64,000 bases of DNA from Bolinopsis microptera (GCF_026151205.1 NC_087084.1:496001-560000), one strand, 5' to 3'. Shown: positions 23,001 to 37,100, counted from the stretch's first letter. The notes: generated by a model not told the origin, from the sequence alone. A program made the numbers and translations.

Positions 23001-23566
23001 TACATTGCTAGGAGATAATGAGTTTGGAACTTGGAACACCTCGCTCAAGGGACCCATCAGAAACAAATTAGGTTTGGGCAGAAATTAGGCTTGCAGTGCA
23101 ATTGACCACGCCCTTTTGTGACATTTAAATAAAAATAACTCTACTTCTGATTGGACTAGTAAGAAGTTTGATTTTACCATTAAAATGTTTAGAATCATCA
23201 CATTTGCTTTTATATTAGGGGAGTAGAGCATGAATTCAGTTTTTGAGTTGACTGGCCATGCCTAGTTTACGAAAATAATAACATTAAACAAGGTAAATTT
23301 GCATGTTAAAACGTTAATTGGGAACCTATTAATTGTGAAATCTTAAATGTAAATTCGGACGTATATAGTACCAGTTCGACCAAAAAGTTGGCAAAATAAA
23401 ATTGTTTGTCTAATGTTCCAATAATTCAAAGTCAAATGCATTGTTGCTAAAATCACTACTTCTGACTTTCTGATTGATATAAATTCCTTTCTAATGATTT
23501 AAACACTGGTGAATCTCTCATTTGCTTAGTGTAATATTAGTTAGCTGTTAACTAGAGTAAGTTATA

Positions 23567-25155
23567 TCACACGTTAGTGTTATCGAATGTTTTGTCTAAT
23601 GTGTCAGCTGTTTTCCACAGGTCCATAACCTTGAGATGTTTGAGAAGATCGTCCAGTTTAGACTCCGGTAACCTGGACCAGTGGTCCAGCAGAGCCTGGC
23701 CAGGGTCTGGGTAATCCTGAGAAAAGGAGGCGATCTGGGAGTTCTCGTAGCCGAGTCTCTGTGCTAGCTCCTTCCACTCCTCTCCCAGCAGCTTAACATG
23801 AGGCATTGTTCTGCGGAGTGAGTTCTCAGAGTAGGGACTGAGTGGACGAGGGACCACACCTTCCACAGGGGGCATTGCCCCGGACCAAGTGTCCAGCCGT
23901 CCCGGCCTCTCAACGTCCATAATGGTCTGGAGGTGGAACTCTCTAGAAGCTGAGTTTCTCTGTTGCTCCAGAAGAGAGTGCTTTCTGTCTAGTAAGATAG
24001 GTCTATCAGGAGCATCCACAGCTACCTCCCTGTAAACTGGCTCCTTAGTAGGACGCGGGAACCCCTTCCTCCTCTCCGGAGACATGCCTGGGTTTCTAGC
24101 CGGGAGGGCGGGGGGACTCCCTGTTTCAGAAGGTACTGGTTTTGAGGGTTCCACCAGCTTTGAGGGGATGGTATCAAGGTCATATTTGGATGGTGAGGTT
24201 AGACTCATCAAACTACCGTTTAGGGACTTAGGTTGGTAGAGAGGTCTCTTGGACCTGGCAGCTACAGGAGCAGCTGGAGAAGCAGCTGGAGAAGCAGCTA
24301 CAAGAGCAGCTAGAAGCAGCTACAGCAGGGGTTATAACTGGCACATCAGGAGCCTCGTTACGAGGGACTGATTTAGGACTGCTTCCTGATGTGGAGCCAG
24401 GTAGAGGGCTCCCTCGGATCGGACTCCCAGGAGCGGAGCTGTTGGGATCCAGAGGGCTGGAGAACTTGAACCTGCCGTGGTTCTGTCTGGAGAGCACTAC
24501 GAATGTGGTGCCTATATGGTAGGGGTCGTACAAGTTGTCTCCACGGAGGGTGATGTCTGGGTGAGGGTCCCTGTCGGGCAGTGGAGGAGGGGTTAGAAGC
24601 TGCTCCTCCCGCTTGGGACGGTTGTTGGTGTCCGTAATCACGTGATTAGTAGTCAGGTTGGGGTCACATTCAGGTTCATACACCTCCTCATAAGAACTGG
24701 GAGCCTGGTTTTGCACGGGCACGAAGTGGGAGTGGAGCTCTGGAACCTCGGTTAAAGACAACACCTCCAACTCTAGCTGGTCAGTGATGGGGACCCCCTC
24801 ATCTCCAGGAAGTTCCAGAGTCTGTGTAGACAGATACAGCATCTCCGGTTGTGGAGATGAGTCCCTCTCAGATGGTAGCGGGGACAAGTCCCTCTCAGAT
24901 GGTAGCGGGGACAAGTCCCTCTCAGATGGTAGCGGGGACAAGTCCCTCTCAGATGGTAGCGGGGACAAATCCCTCTCAGCATTATAAAAGTGCTCTTGTT
25001 TAGCTGGGTGGTAAACTTGTGGTAGTTCAGTAGTAGAGGTGGTTTTATCGTTTTGCCCAGTGGGAGATTGGGGAGAAGAGTGGTATCGGGCCCGGTAGTA
25101 AGGGGACTTGTCAGGGTAATAAGGGGACTTGGGCCGGTCTTCTGCCTCTCTTAAA
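23567..25155 (-). CDS. Terminal exon: disordered region and death domain, with an internal frameshift
   Basis: The exon enters in phase 2 after TTTCAG. It encodes the LSPLPSERD repeats, a long Pro/Ser-rich region and then the death domain with stop at 23567-23569. The upstream frame would stop at 24228 and the death-domain frame opens inside an Ala-Ser-Pro triplet repeat at about 24265-24320; the exon is one base too long for a single frame. Either this allele or assembly has a one-base insertion in the GCAGCT repeat, or the death domain is lost from the protein. The PALPARNPG and KRPLYQPKS stretches support one continuous protein. Confidence 0.75.
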
Positions 25156-28100
25156 CTGAAACAGAAGTCAGGTTAGTGTTTCTTAACCTGATTATTGTTT
25201 TGATATATTGGAGTGCTCACTTTCAGCCCAATTTCTACTCCATTTTCATAACTAGAGGTAGAAAGTAACTCATATTCATTACGAGAGTGTTCACTGTTCA
25301 TTATGATCTATCAACACGTTTTGACGGAGTTTCTGAAAATCTACATTTTTCTGTTTCACATCAGCAAGTGGAGGGGGAAGTGTTCCGTCTGATTTGCTAG
25401 GTTCTGATTTTAAACAAGGACTATCACTTGTCGTAGATTTGGGTTTCTGTAAAGTTCTCCTACAACGGATCATTTATTTATTCATTCAGTTTAGCTCTTT
25501 TTTTTCAATTATGAATACCTTCACAGACTATTTGCTGGAATAAATTTCGTATCAATACATATCTATATCACTATATATTTAATAAGTAACTAATAATAAC
25601 TAAATTTACATAATTATAAGCTAATTACTAGGTATAACACTCAATAAGTTAATTAATTAGTTACCTTATACCAACTGTATCCTCCTCACAGTCCCTTATA
25701 ACACTGTTAACCTCCTTCTTCAGTGCCTCCAGACGAGCAGCTAATCTCTCCATTTCCCGCTCTGAGGGTGACTTAGAGCGGTATGAGGGAGACAGGGGGG
25801 ACTCGTAATCTGGGGGTAATTAGTGGTAATTAGTGGTAATTAGAGCAGCTAATCTCTCCATTTCCCTTTCTGAGGGGGACTTAGAGCGGTACGAGGGGGA
25901 CAGGGGGGACTCGTAATCTGGGGGTAATTAGTGGTAATTAGTGGTAATTAGTGGTAATTAGTGGTAATTAGAGCAGCTAATCTCTCCATTTCCCGCTCTG
26001 AGGGTGACTTAGAGCGGTACGAGGGGGACAGGGGGGACTCGTAATCTGGGGGTAATTAGTGGTAATTAGTGGTAATTAGTGGTGATTAGTGGTAATTAGA
26101 GCAGCTAATCTCTCCATTTCCCGTTCTGAGGGGGACTTAGAGCGGTACGAGGGGGACAGGGGGGACTCGTAATCTGGGGTAATTAGCGGTAAGTAGGGGT
26201 AATTAGTGGTAATTAGTGGTAATTAGTGGTAATTAGAGCAGCTAATCTCTCCATTTCCCGTTCTGAGGGGGACTTAGAGCGGTACGAGGGGGACAGGGGG
26301 GACTCGTAATCTGGGGTAATTAGTGGTAATTAGTGGTAATTAGTGGTAATTAGTGGTAATTAGTGGTAATTAGTGGTAATTAGTGGTAATTAGTGGTAAT
26401 TAGTGGTAATTAGTGGTAATTAGTGGTAATTAGTGGTAATTAGTGGTAATTAGTAAAACTAACACTAACAGTAGTGTCTAAATAAAGTAAACTTAACAGA
26501 TTACATTGAACCTTACTACTACTAGTAAACTTACTGTTACTTTTTTGTTGGGGTGCTCTAGCAGGGGGATCTGGTTGAGACTGCAACTTCAACAATTCTG
26601 CAAATCAATTTAAATAATCTATCAATAACTTATTTATTCGATCAATTGTTTCCTTAAATCAAAAGAAACAGTTAGAGTAAAAAACGAAAATATGCAAACA
26701 AAATCACCCATCAACATTGGTATGACGGGTTTGATTTAAAGTACAGGGAACAATTACCCTGAGGTACGAGGTTATTTCCACACTTTCCAGATCTTTTGCA
26801 GATACGTATCTCTATCTCCGGGGACGAATCTGCGGAAACTTGAAGTGACTGTCAGTAGTTGAGTGGGTAACTTGAAGTGACTGTCAGTAGTTGAGTGGGT
26901 AACTTGAAGTGACTGTCAGTAGTTGAGTGGGTAACTTGAAGTGACTGTCAGTAGTTGAGTGGGTAACTTGAAGTGACTGTCAGTAGTTGAGTGGGTAACT
27001 TGAAGTGACTGTCAGTAGTTGAGTGGGTAACTTGAAGTGACTGTCAGTAGTTGAGTGGGTAACTTGAAGTGACTGTCAGTAGTTGAGTGGGTAACTTGAA
27101 GTGACTGTCAGTAGTTGAGTGGGTAACTTGAAGTGACTGTCAGTAGTTGAGTGGGTAACTTGAAGTGACTGTCAGTAGTTGAGTGGGTAACTTGAAGTGA
27201 CTGTCAGTAGTTGAGTGGGTAACTTGAAGTGACTGTCAGTAGTTGAGTGGGTAACTTGAAGTGACTGTCAGTAGTTGAGTGGGTAACTTGAAGTGACTGT
27301 CAGTAGTTGAGTGGGTAACTTGAAGTGACTGTCAGTAGTTGAGTGGGTAACTTGAAGTGACTGTCAGTAGTTGAGTGGGTAACTTGAAGTGACTGTCAGT
27401 AGTTGAGTGGGTAACTTGAAGTGACTGTCAGTAGTTGAGTGGGTAACTTGAAGTGACTGTCAGTAGTTGAGTGGGTAACTTGAAGTGACTGTCAGTAGTT
27501 GAGTGGGTAACTTGAAGTGACTGTCAGTAGTTGAGTGGGTAACTTGAAGTGACTGTCAGTAGTTGAGTGGGTAACTTGAAGTGACTGTCAGTAGTTGAGT
27601 GGGTAACTTGAAGTGACTGTCAGTAGTTGAGTGGGTAACTTGAAGTGACTGTCAGTAGTTGAGTGGGTAACTTGAAGTGACTGTCAGTAGTTGAGTGGGT
27701 AACTTGAAGTGACTGTCAGTAGTTGAGTGGGTAACTTGAAGTGACTGTCAGTAGTTGAGTGGGTAACTTGAAGTGACTGTCAGTAGTTGAGTGGGTAACT
27801 TGAAGTGACTGTCAGTAGTTGAGTGGGTAACTTGAAGTGACTGTCAGTAGTTGAGTGGGTAACTTGAAGTGACTGTCAGTAGTTGAGTGGGTAACTTGAA
27901 GTGACTGTCAGTAGTTGAGTGGGTAACTTGAAGTGACTGTCAGTAGTTGAGTGGGTAACTTGAAGTGACTGTCAGTAGTTGAGTGGGTAACTTGAAGTGA
28001 CTGTCAGTAGTTGAGTGGGTAACTTGAAGTGACTGTCAGTAGTTGAGTGGGTAACTTGAAGTGACTGTCAGTAGTTGAGTGGGTAACTTGAAGTGACTGT

Positions 28101-31100
28101 CAGTAGTTGAGTGGGTAACTTGAAGTGACTGTCAGTAGTTGAGTGGGTAACTTGAAGTGACTGTCAGTAGTTGAGTGGGTAACTTGAAGTGACTGTCAGT
28201 AGTTGAGTGGGTAACTTGAAGTGACTGTCAGTAGTTGAGTGGGTAACTTGAAGTGACTGTCAGTAGTTGAGTGGGTAACTTGAAGTGACTGTCAGTAGTT
28301 GAGTGGGTAACTTGAAGTGACTGTCAGTAGTTGAGTGGGTAACTTGAAGTGACTGTCAGTAGTTGAGTGGGTAACTTGAAGTGACTGTCAGTAGTTGAGT
28401 GGGTAACTTGAAGTGACTGTCAGTAGTTGAGTGGGTAACTTGAAGTGACTGTCAGTAGTTGAGTGGGTAACTTGAAGTGACTGTCAGTAATTGAGTGGGT
28501 AACTTGAAGTGACTGTCAGTAGTTGAGTGGGTAACTTGAAGTGACTGTCAGTAGTTGAGTGGGTAACTTGAAGTGACTGTCAGTAGTTGAGTGGGTAACT
28601 TGAAGTGACTGTCAGTAGTTGAGTGGGTAACTTGAAGTGACTGTCAGTAGTTGAGTGGGTAACTTGAAGTGACTGTCAGTAGTTGAGTGGGTAACTTGAA
28701 GTGACTGTCAGTAGTTGAGTGGGTAACTTGAAGTGACTGTCAGTAGTTGAGTGGGTAACTTGAAGTGACTGTCAGTAGTTGAGTGGGTAACTTGAAGTGA
28801 CTGTCAGTAGTTGAGTGGGTAACTTGAAGTGACTGTCAGTAGTTGAGTGGGTAACTTGAAGTGACTGTCAGTAGTTGAGTGGGTAACTTGAAGTGACTGT
28901 CAGTAGTTGAGTGGGTAACTTGAAGTGACTGTCAGTAGTTGAGTGGGTAACTTGAAGTGACTGTCAGTAGTTGAGTGGGTAACTTGAAGTGACTGTCAGT
29001 AGTTGAGTGGGTAACTTGAAGTGACTGTCAGTAGTTGAGTGGGTAACTTGAAGTGACTGTCAGTAGTTGAGTGGGTAACTTGAAGTGACTGTCAGTAGTT
29101 GAGTGGGTAACTTGAAGTGACTGTCAGTAGTTGAGTGGGTAACTTGAAGTGACTGTCAGTAGTTGAGTGGGTAACTTGAAGTGACTGTCAGTAGTTGAGT
29201 GGGTAACTTGAAGTGACTGTCAGTAGTTGAGTGGGTAACTTGAAGTGACTGTCAGTAGTTGAGTGGGTAACTTGAAGTGACTGTCAGTAGTTGAGTGGGT
29301 AACTTGAAGTGACTGTCAGTAGTTGAGTGGGTAACTTGAAGTGACTGTCAGTAGTTGAGTGGGTAACTTGAAGTGACTGTCAGTAGTTGAGTGGGTAACT
29401 TGAAGTGACTGTCAGTAGTTGAGTGGGTAACTTGAAGTGACTGTCAGTAGTTGAGTGGGTAACTTGAAGTGACTGTCAGTAGTTGAGTGGGTAACTTGAA
29501 GTGACTGTCAGTAGTTGAGTGGGTAACTTGAAGTGACTGTCAGTAGTTGAGTGGGTAACTTGAAGTGACTGTCAGTAGTTGAGTGGGTAACTTGAAGTGA
29601 CTGTCAGTAGTTGAGTGGGTAACTTGAAGTGACTGTCAGTAGTTGAGTGGGTAACTTGAAGTGACTGTCAGTAGTTGAGTGGGTAACTTGAAGTGACTGT
29701 CAGTAGTTGAGTGGGTAACTTGAAGTGACTGTCAGTAGTTGAGTGGGTAACTTGAAGTGACTGTCAGTAGTTGAGTGGGTAACTTGAAGTGACTGTCAGT
29801 AGTTGAGTGGGTAACTTGAAGTGACTGTCAGTAGTTGAGTGGGTAACTTGAAGTGACTGTCAGTAGTTGAGTGGGTAACTTGAAGTGACTGTCAGTAGTT
29901 GAGTGGGTAACTTGAAGTGACTGTCAGTAGTTGAGTGGGTAACTTGAAGTGACTGTCAGTAGTTGAGTGGGTAACTTGAAGTGACTGTCAGTAGTTGAGT
30001 GGGTAACTTGAAGTGACTGTCAGTAGTTGAGTGGGTAACTTGAAGTGACTGTCAGTAGTTGAGTGGGTAACTTGAAGTGACTGTCAGTAGTTGAGTGGGT
30101 AACTTGAAGTGACTGTCAGTAGTTGAGTGGGTAACTTGAAGTGACTGTCAGTAGTTGAGTGGGTAACTTGAAGTGACTGTCAGTAGTTGAGTGGGTAACT
30201 TGAAGTGACTGTCAGTAGTTGAGTGGGTAACTTGAAGTGACTGTCAGTAGTTGAGTGGGTAACTTGAAGTGACTGTCAGTAGTTGAGTGGGTAACTTGAA
30301 GTGACTGTCAGTAGTTGAGTGGGTAACTTGAAGTGACTGTCAGTAGTTGAGTGGGTAACTTGAAGTGACTGTCAGTAGTTGAGTGGGTAACTTGAAGTGA
30401 CTGTCAGTAGTTGAGTGGGTAACTTGAAGTGACTGTCAGTAGTTGAGTGGGTAACTTGAAGTGACTGTCAGTAGTTGAGTGGGTAACTTGAAGTGACTGT
30501 CAGTAGTTGAGTGGGTAACTTGAAGTGACTGTCAGTAGTTGAGTGGGTAACTTGAAGTGACTGTCAGTAGTTGAGTGGGTAACTTGAAGTGACTGTCAGT
30601 AGTTGAGTGGGTAACTTGAAGTGACTGTCAGTAGTTGAGTGGGTAACTTGAAGTGACTGTCAGTAGTTGAGTGGGTAACTTGAAGTGACTGTCAGTAGTT
30701 GAGTGGGTAACTTGAAGTGACTGTCAGTAGTTGAGTGGGTAACTTGAAGTGACTGTCAGTAGTTGAGTGGGTAACTTGAAGTGACTGTCAGTAGTTGAGT
30801 GGGTAACTTGAAGTGACTGTCAGTAGTTGAGTGGGTAACTTGAAGTGACTGTCAGTAGTTGAGTGGGTAACTTGAAGTGACTGTCAGTAGTTGAGTGGGT
30901 AACTTGAAGTGACTGTCAGTAGTTGAGTGGGTAACTTGAAGTGACTGTCAGTAGTTGAGTGGGTAACTTGAAGTGACTGTCAGTAGTTGAGTGGGTAACT
31001 TGAAGTGACTGTCAGTAGTTGAGTGGGTAACTTGAAGTGACTGTCAGTAGTTGAGTGGGTAACTTGAAGTGACTGTCAGTAGTTGAGTGGGTAACTTGAA

Positions 31101-34100
31101 GTGACTGTCAGTAGTTGAGTGGGTAACTTGAAGTGACTGTCAGTAGTTGAGTGGGTAACTTGAAGTGACTGTCAGTAGTTGAGTGGGTAACTTGAAGTGA
31201 CTGTCAGTAGTTGAGTGGGTAACTTGAAGTGACTGTCAGTAGTTGAGTGGGTAACTTGAAGTGACTGTCAGTAGTTGAGTGGGTAACTTGAAGTGACTGT
31301 CAGTAGTTGAGTGGGTAACTTGAAGTGACTGTCAGTAGTTGAGTGGGTAACTTGAAGTGACTGTCAGTAGTTGAGTGGGTAACTTGAAGTGACTGTCAGT
31401 AGTTGAGTGGGTAACTTGAAGTGACTGTCAGTAGTTGAGTGGGTAACTTGAAGTGACTGTCAGTAGTTGAGTGGGTAACTTGAAGTGACTGTCAGTAGTT
31501 GAGTGGGTAACTTGAAGTGACTGTCAGTAGTTGAGTGGGTAACTTGAAGTGACTGTCAGTAGTTGAGTGGGTAACTTGAAGTGACTGTCAGTAGTTGAGT
31601 GGGTAACTTGAAGTGACTGTCAGTAGTTGAGTGGGTAACTTGAAGTGACTGTCAGTAGTTGAGTGGGTAACTTGAAGTGACTGTCAGTAGTTGAGTGGGT
31701 AACTTGAAGTGACTGTCAGTAGTTGAGTGGGTAACTTGAAGTGACTGTCAGTAGTTGAGTGGGTAACTTGAAGTGACTGTCAGTAGTTGAGTGGGTAACT
31801 TGAAGTGACTGTCAGTAGTTGAGTGGGTAACTTGAAGTGACTGTCAGTAGTTGAGTGGGTAACTTGAAGTGACTGTCAGTAGTTGAGTGGGTAACTTGAA
31901 GTGACTGTCAGTAGTTGAGTGGGTAACTTGAAGTGACTGTCAGTAGTTGAGTGGGTAACTTGAAGTGACTGTCAGTAGTTGAGTGGGTAACTTGAAGTGA
32001 CTGTCAGTAGTTGAGTGGGTAACTTGAAGTGACTGTCAGTAGTTGAGTGGGTAACTTGAAGTGACTGTCAGTAGTTGAGTGGGTAACTTGAAGTGACTGT
32101 CAGTAGTTGAGTGGGTAACTTGAAGTGACTGTCAGTAGTTGAGTGGGTAACTTGAAGTGACTGTCAGTAGTTGAGTGGGTAACTTGAAGTGACTGTCAGT
32201 AGTTGAGTGGGTAACTTGAAGTGACTGTCAGTAGTTGAGTGGGTAACTTGAAGTGACTGTCAGTAGTTGAGTGGGTAACTTGAAGTGACTGTCAGTAGTT
32301 GAGTGGGTAACTTGAAGTGACTGTCAGTAGTTGAGTGGGTAACTTGAAGTGACTGTCAGTAGTTGAGTGGGTAACTTGAAGTGACTGTCAGTAGTTGAGT
32401 GGGTAACTTGAAGTGACTGTCAGTAGTTGAGTGGGTAACTTGAAGTGACTGTCAGTAGTTGAGTGGGTAACTTGAAGTGACTGTCAGTAGTTGAGTGGGT
32501 AACTTGAAGTGACTGTCAGTAGTTGAGTGGGTAACTTGAAGTGACTGTCAGTAGTTGAGTGGGTAACTTGAAGTGACTGTCAGTAGTTGAGTGGGTAACT
32601 TGAAGTGACTGTCAGTAGTTGAGTGGGTAACTTGAAGTGACTGTCAGTAGTTGAGTGGGTAACTTGAAGTGACTGTCAGTAGTTGAGTGGGTAACTTGAA
32701 GTGACTGTCAGTAGTTGAGTGGGTAACTTGAAGTGACTGTCAGTAGTTGAGTGGGTAACTTGAAGTGACTGTCAGTAGTTGAGTGGGTAACTTGAAGTGA
32801 CTGTCAGTAGTTGAGTGGGTAACTTGAAGTGACTGTCAGTAGTTGAGTGGGTAACTTGAAGTGACTGTCAGTAGTTGAGTGGGTAACTTGAAGTGACTGT
32901 CAGTAGTTGAGTGGGTAACTTGAAGTGACTGTCAGTAGTTGAGTGGGTAACTTGAAGTGACTGTCAGTAGTTGAGTGGGTAACTTGAAGTGACTGTCAGT
33001 AGTTGAGTGGGTAACTTGAAGTGACTGTCAGTAGTTGAGTGGGTAACTTGAAGTGACTGTCAGTAGTTGAGTGGGTAACTTGAAGTGACTGTCAGTAGTT
33101 GAGTGGGTAACTTGAAGTGACTGTCAGTAGTTGAGTGGGTAACTTGAAGTGACTGTCAGTAGTTGAGTGGGTAACTTGAAGTGACTGTCAGTAGTTGAGT
33201 GGGTAACTTGAAGTGACTGTCAGTAGTTGAGTGGGTAACTTGAAGTGACTGTCAGTAGTTGAGTGGGTAACTTGAAGTGACTGTCAGTAGTTGAGTGGGT
33301 AACTTGAAGTGACTGTCAGTAGTTGAGTGGGTAACTTGAAGTGACTGTCAGTAGTTGAGTGGGTAACTTGAAGTGACTGTCAGTAGTTGAGTGGGTAACT
33401 TGAAGTGACTGTCAGTAGTTGAGTGGGTAACTTGAAGTGACTGTCAGTAGTTGAGTGGGTAACTTGAAGTGACTGTCAGTAGTTGAGTGGGTAACTTGAA
33501 GTGACTGTCAGTAGTTGAGTGGGTAACTTGAAGTGACTGTCAGTAGTTGAGTGGGTAACTTGAAGTGACTGTCAGTAGTTGAGTGGGTAACTTGAAGTGA
33601 CTGTCAGTAGTTGAGTGGGTAACTTGAAGTGACTGTCAGTAGTTGAGTGGGTAACTTGAAGTGACTGTCAGTAGTTGAGTGGGTAACTTGAAGTGACTGT
33701 CAGTAGTTGAGTGGGTAACTTGAAGTGACTGTCAGTAGTTGAGTGGGTAACTTGAAGTGACTGTCAGTAGTTGAGTGGGTAACTTGAAGTGACTGTCAGT
33801 AGTTGAGTGGGTAACTTGAAGTGACTGTCAGTAGTTGAGTGGGTAACTTGAAGTGACTGTCAGTAGTTGAGTGGGTAACTTGAAGTGACTGTCAGTAGTT
33901 GAGTGGGTAACTTGAAGTGACTGTCAGTAGTTGAGTGGGTAACTTGAAGTGACTGTCAGTAGTTGAGTGGGTAACTTGAAGTGACTGTCAGTAGTTGAGT
34001 GGGTAACTTGAAGTGACTGTCAGTAGTTGAGTGGGTAACTTGAAGTGACTGTCAGTAGTTGAGTGGGTAACTTGAAGTGACTGTCAGTAGTTGAGTGGGT

Positions 34101-37100
34101 AACTTGAAGTGACTGTCAGTAGTTGAGTGGGTAACTTGAAGTGACTGTCAGTAGTTGAGTGGGTAACTTGAAGTGACTGTCAGTAGTTGAGTGGGTAACT
34201 TGAAGTGACTGTCAGTAGTTGAGTGGGTAACTTGAAGTGACTGTCAGTAGTTGAGTGGGTAACTTGAAGTGACTGTCAGTAGTTGAGTGGGTAACTTGAA
34301 GTGACTGTCAGTAGTTGAGTGGGTAACTTGAAGTGACTGTCAGTAGTTGAGTGGGTAACTTGAAGTGACTGTCAGTAGTTGAGTGGGTAACTTGAAGTGA
34401 CTGTCAGTAGTTGAGTGGGTAACTTGAAGTGACTGTCAGTAGTTGAGTGGGTAACTTGAAGTGACTGTCAGTAGTTGAGTGGGTAACTTGAAGTGACTGT
34501 CAGTAGTTGAGTGGGTAACTTGAAGTGACTGTCAGTAGTTGAGTGGGTAACTTGAAGTGACTGTCAGTAGTTGAGTGGGTAACTTGAAGTGACTGTCAGT
34601 AGTTGAGTGGGTAACTTGAAGTGACTGTCAGTAGTTGAGTGGGTAACTTGAAGTGACTGTCAGTAGTTGAGTGGGTAACTTGAAGTGACTGTCAGTAGTT
34701 GAGTGGGTAACTTGAAGTGACTGTCAGTAGTTGAGTGGGTAACTTGAAGTGACTGTCAGTAGTTGAGTGGGTAACTTGAAGTGACTGTCGGTAGTTGAGT
34801 GGGTAACTTGAAGTGACTGTCAGTAGTTGAGTGGGTAACTTGAAGTGACTGTCAGTAGTTGAGTGGGTAACTTGAAGTGACTGTCAGTAGTTGAGTGGGT
34901 AACTTGAAGTGACTGTCAGTAGTTGAGTGGGTAACTTGAAGTGACTGTCAGTAGTTGAGTGGGTAACTTGAAGTGACTGTCAGTAGTTGAGTGGGTAACT
35001 TGAAGTGACTGTCAGTAGTTGAGTGGGTAACTTGAAGTGACTGTCAGTAGTTGAGTGGGTAACTTGAAGTGACTGTCGGTAGTTGAGTGGGTAACTTGAA
35101 GTGACTGTCGGTAGTTGAGTGGGTAACTTGAAGTGACTGTCAGTAAATGAGTAGGTAACTTGAAGTGACTGTCAGTAGTTGAGTGGGTAACTTGAAGTGA
35201 CTGTCAGTAGTTGAGTGGGTAACTTGAAGTGACTGTCAGTAGTTGAGTGGGTAACTTGAAGTGACTGTCAGTAGTTGAGTGGGTAACTTGAAGTGACTGT
35301 CAGTAGTTGAGTGGGTAACTTGAAGTGACTGTCAGTAGTTGAGTGGGTAACTTGAAGTGACTGTCAGTAGTTGAGTGGGTAACTTGAAGTGACTGTCAGT
35401 AGTTGAGTGGGTAACTTGAAGTGACTGTCAGTAGTTGAGTGGGTAACTTGAAGTGACTGTCAGTAGTTGAGTGGGTAACTTGAAGTGACTGTCAGTAGTT
35501 GAGTGGGTAACTTGAAGTGACTGTCAGTAGTTGAGTGGGTAACTTGAAGTGACTGTCAGTAGTTGAGTGGGTAACTTGAAGTGACTGTCAGTAGTTGAGT
35601 GGGTAACTTGAAGTGACTGTCAGTAGTTGAGTGGGTAACTTGAAGTGACTGTCAGTAGTTGAGTGGGTAACTTGAAGTGACTGTCAGTAGTTGAGTGGGT
35701 AACTTGAAGTGACTGTCAGTAGTTGAGTGGGTAACTTGAAGTGACTGTCAGTAGTTGAGTGGGTAACTTGAAGTGACTGTCAGTAGTTGAGTGGGTAACT
35801 TGAAGTGACTGTCAGTAGTTGAGTGGGTAACTTGAAGTGACTGTCAGTAGTTGAGTGGGTAACTTGAAGTGACTGTCAGTAGTTGAGTGGGTAACTTGAA
35901 TAGAGTATTAAGGCTTCAGATAGCGGTTATGGGCATATATCAGTGAATGTGTATTAAGTATGTCAGTAAGAGTAATAAGTGACGTAGTAGTAGGTGGTAT
36001 TGAAATTCATATGAAGGAATAAACGTCAGTAGTTGATGGTACTGAAGTGACATCATAGTGGGACTTGAAGTGACTCATAAGTGGAACTTAACTGTCATAT
36101 TGAGGGTTTAATGCTGCTAGAGAAATTAAGGACTGCAGAGTAGTTAATAAGTGAGATTGAATGGACAAGTACTGCAGTGTAGTGGTAACTTGAAATGCTG
36201 CTTTACTTGAGATGACTGTCAAAGTGGAACTTAGACTGGTATTGCAGTGTACTTGAGTATGTCAGAGTGGGGTGACGAATGACACGGTGAGTGGTAACTT
36301 GAAGTGACTCAGTGTTGGTACTGAGTAGGCAGATGTGGGCGAGACTCGGGGCTGAGTGGAGTGGGGAACTGAAGTGATGTCATCAGAATAGCATTATGCT
36401 GTCATAGTGGCTACACTTGAAGTGCCATGTTGATGTTACCGAAGCGTATAGGAATGAACAATACGTCAGTATTGAGCCCTGTACTCACCTGAGTGACTTT
36501 TCTCGTTAGAGCTGGTAACTGAGATGAGTGTCCTGTATCTGTGTAATCTTGAGTTGACCTCAATAAATTGAGTGGAAATCTCAATGCCGTCAGTTGCCTC
36601 TGAAGTCGGTAACTAAGTGACCGTGCGTAGTCAGTGGTCTAGAATCTGTACATATTATGTAACTTAAGTGACAGCAATTGAGTGGACTAACCAATACTCA
36701 GTATAGAGTGGGCAACTTGAAACGTGACTGACAGTAATGGAACCGAATGACGTCACAGTGATGGGTACACTAGTGACACAAAACAACCGATCAGAACACA
36801 GTATTCACACACGTGAAACAAAACAACCAATCAGAACACAGTATTCACACACGTGACACAAAACAACCAATCAGAACACACCAATAGAGACATGTATTTT
36901 GTTAGGAGCTGTGTGAGAACAGCACAACAATCTCCTCCTAGAGTTGGTTAGTTTGTTCTGGAGGTTGTGAGTGCGAGTTAGCAGTCTGTTAGTTCTACAG
37001 TTAATTATAACCCGGTCCAGTCTCTCTAGGAACTCTGCGTGACCACATCTCTCAGTAGTATTGTAGTTGTGGGACATTGTTAGACCTTGTGTTTGAGAGG

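Noticed and set aside
26837-35900. CRISPR array or origin-like iterons
   Set aside because: Units are contiguous with no unique spacers, the context is a eukaryotic intron, and no cas or replication genes are present.
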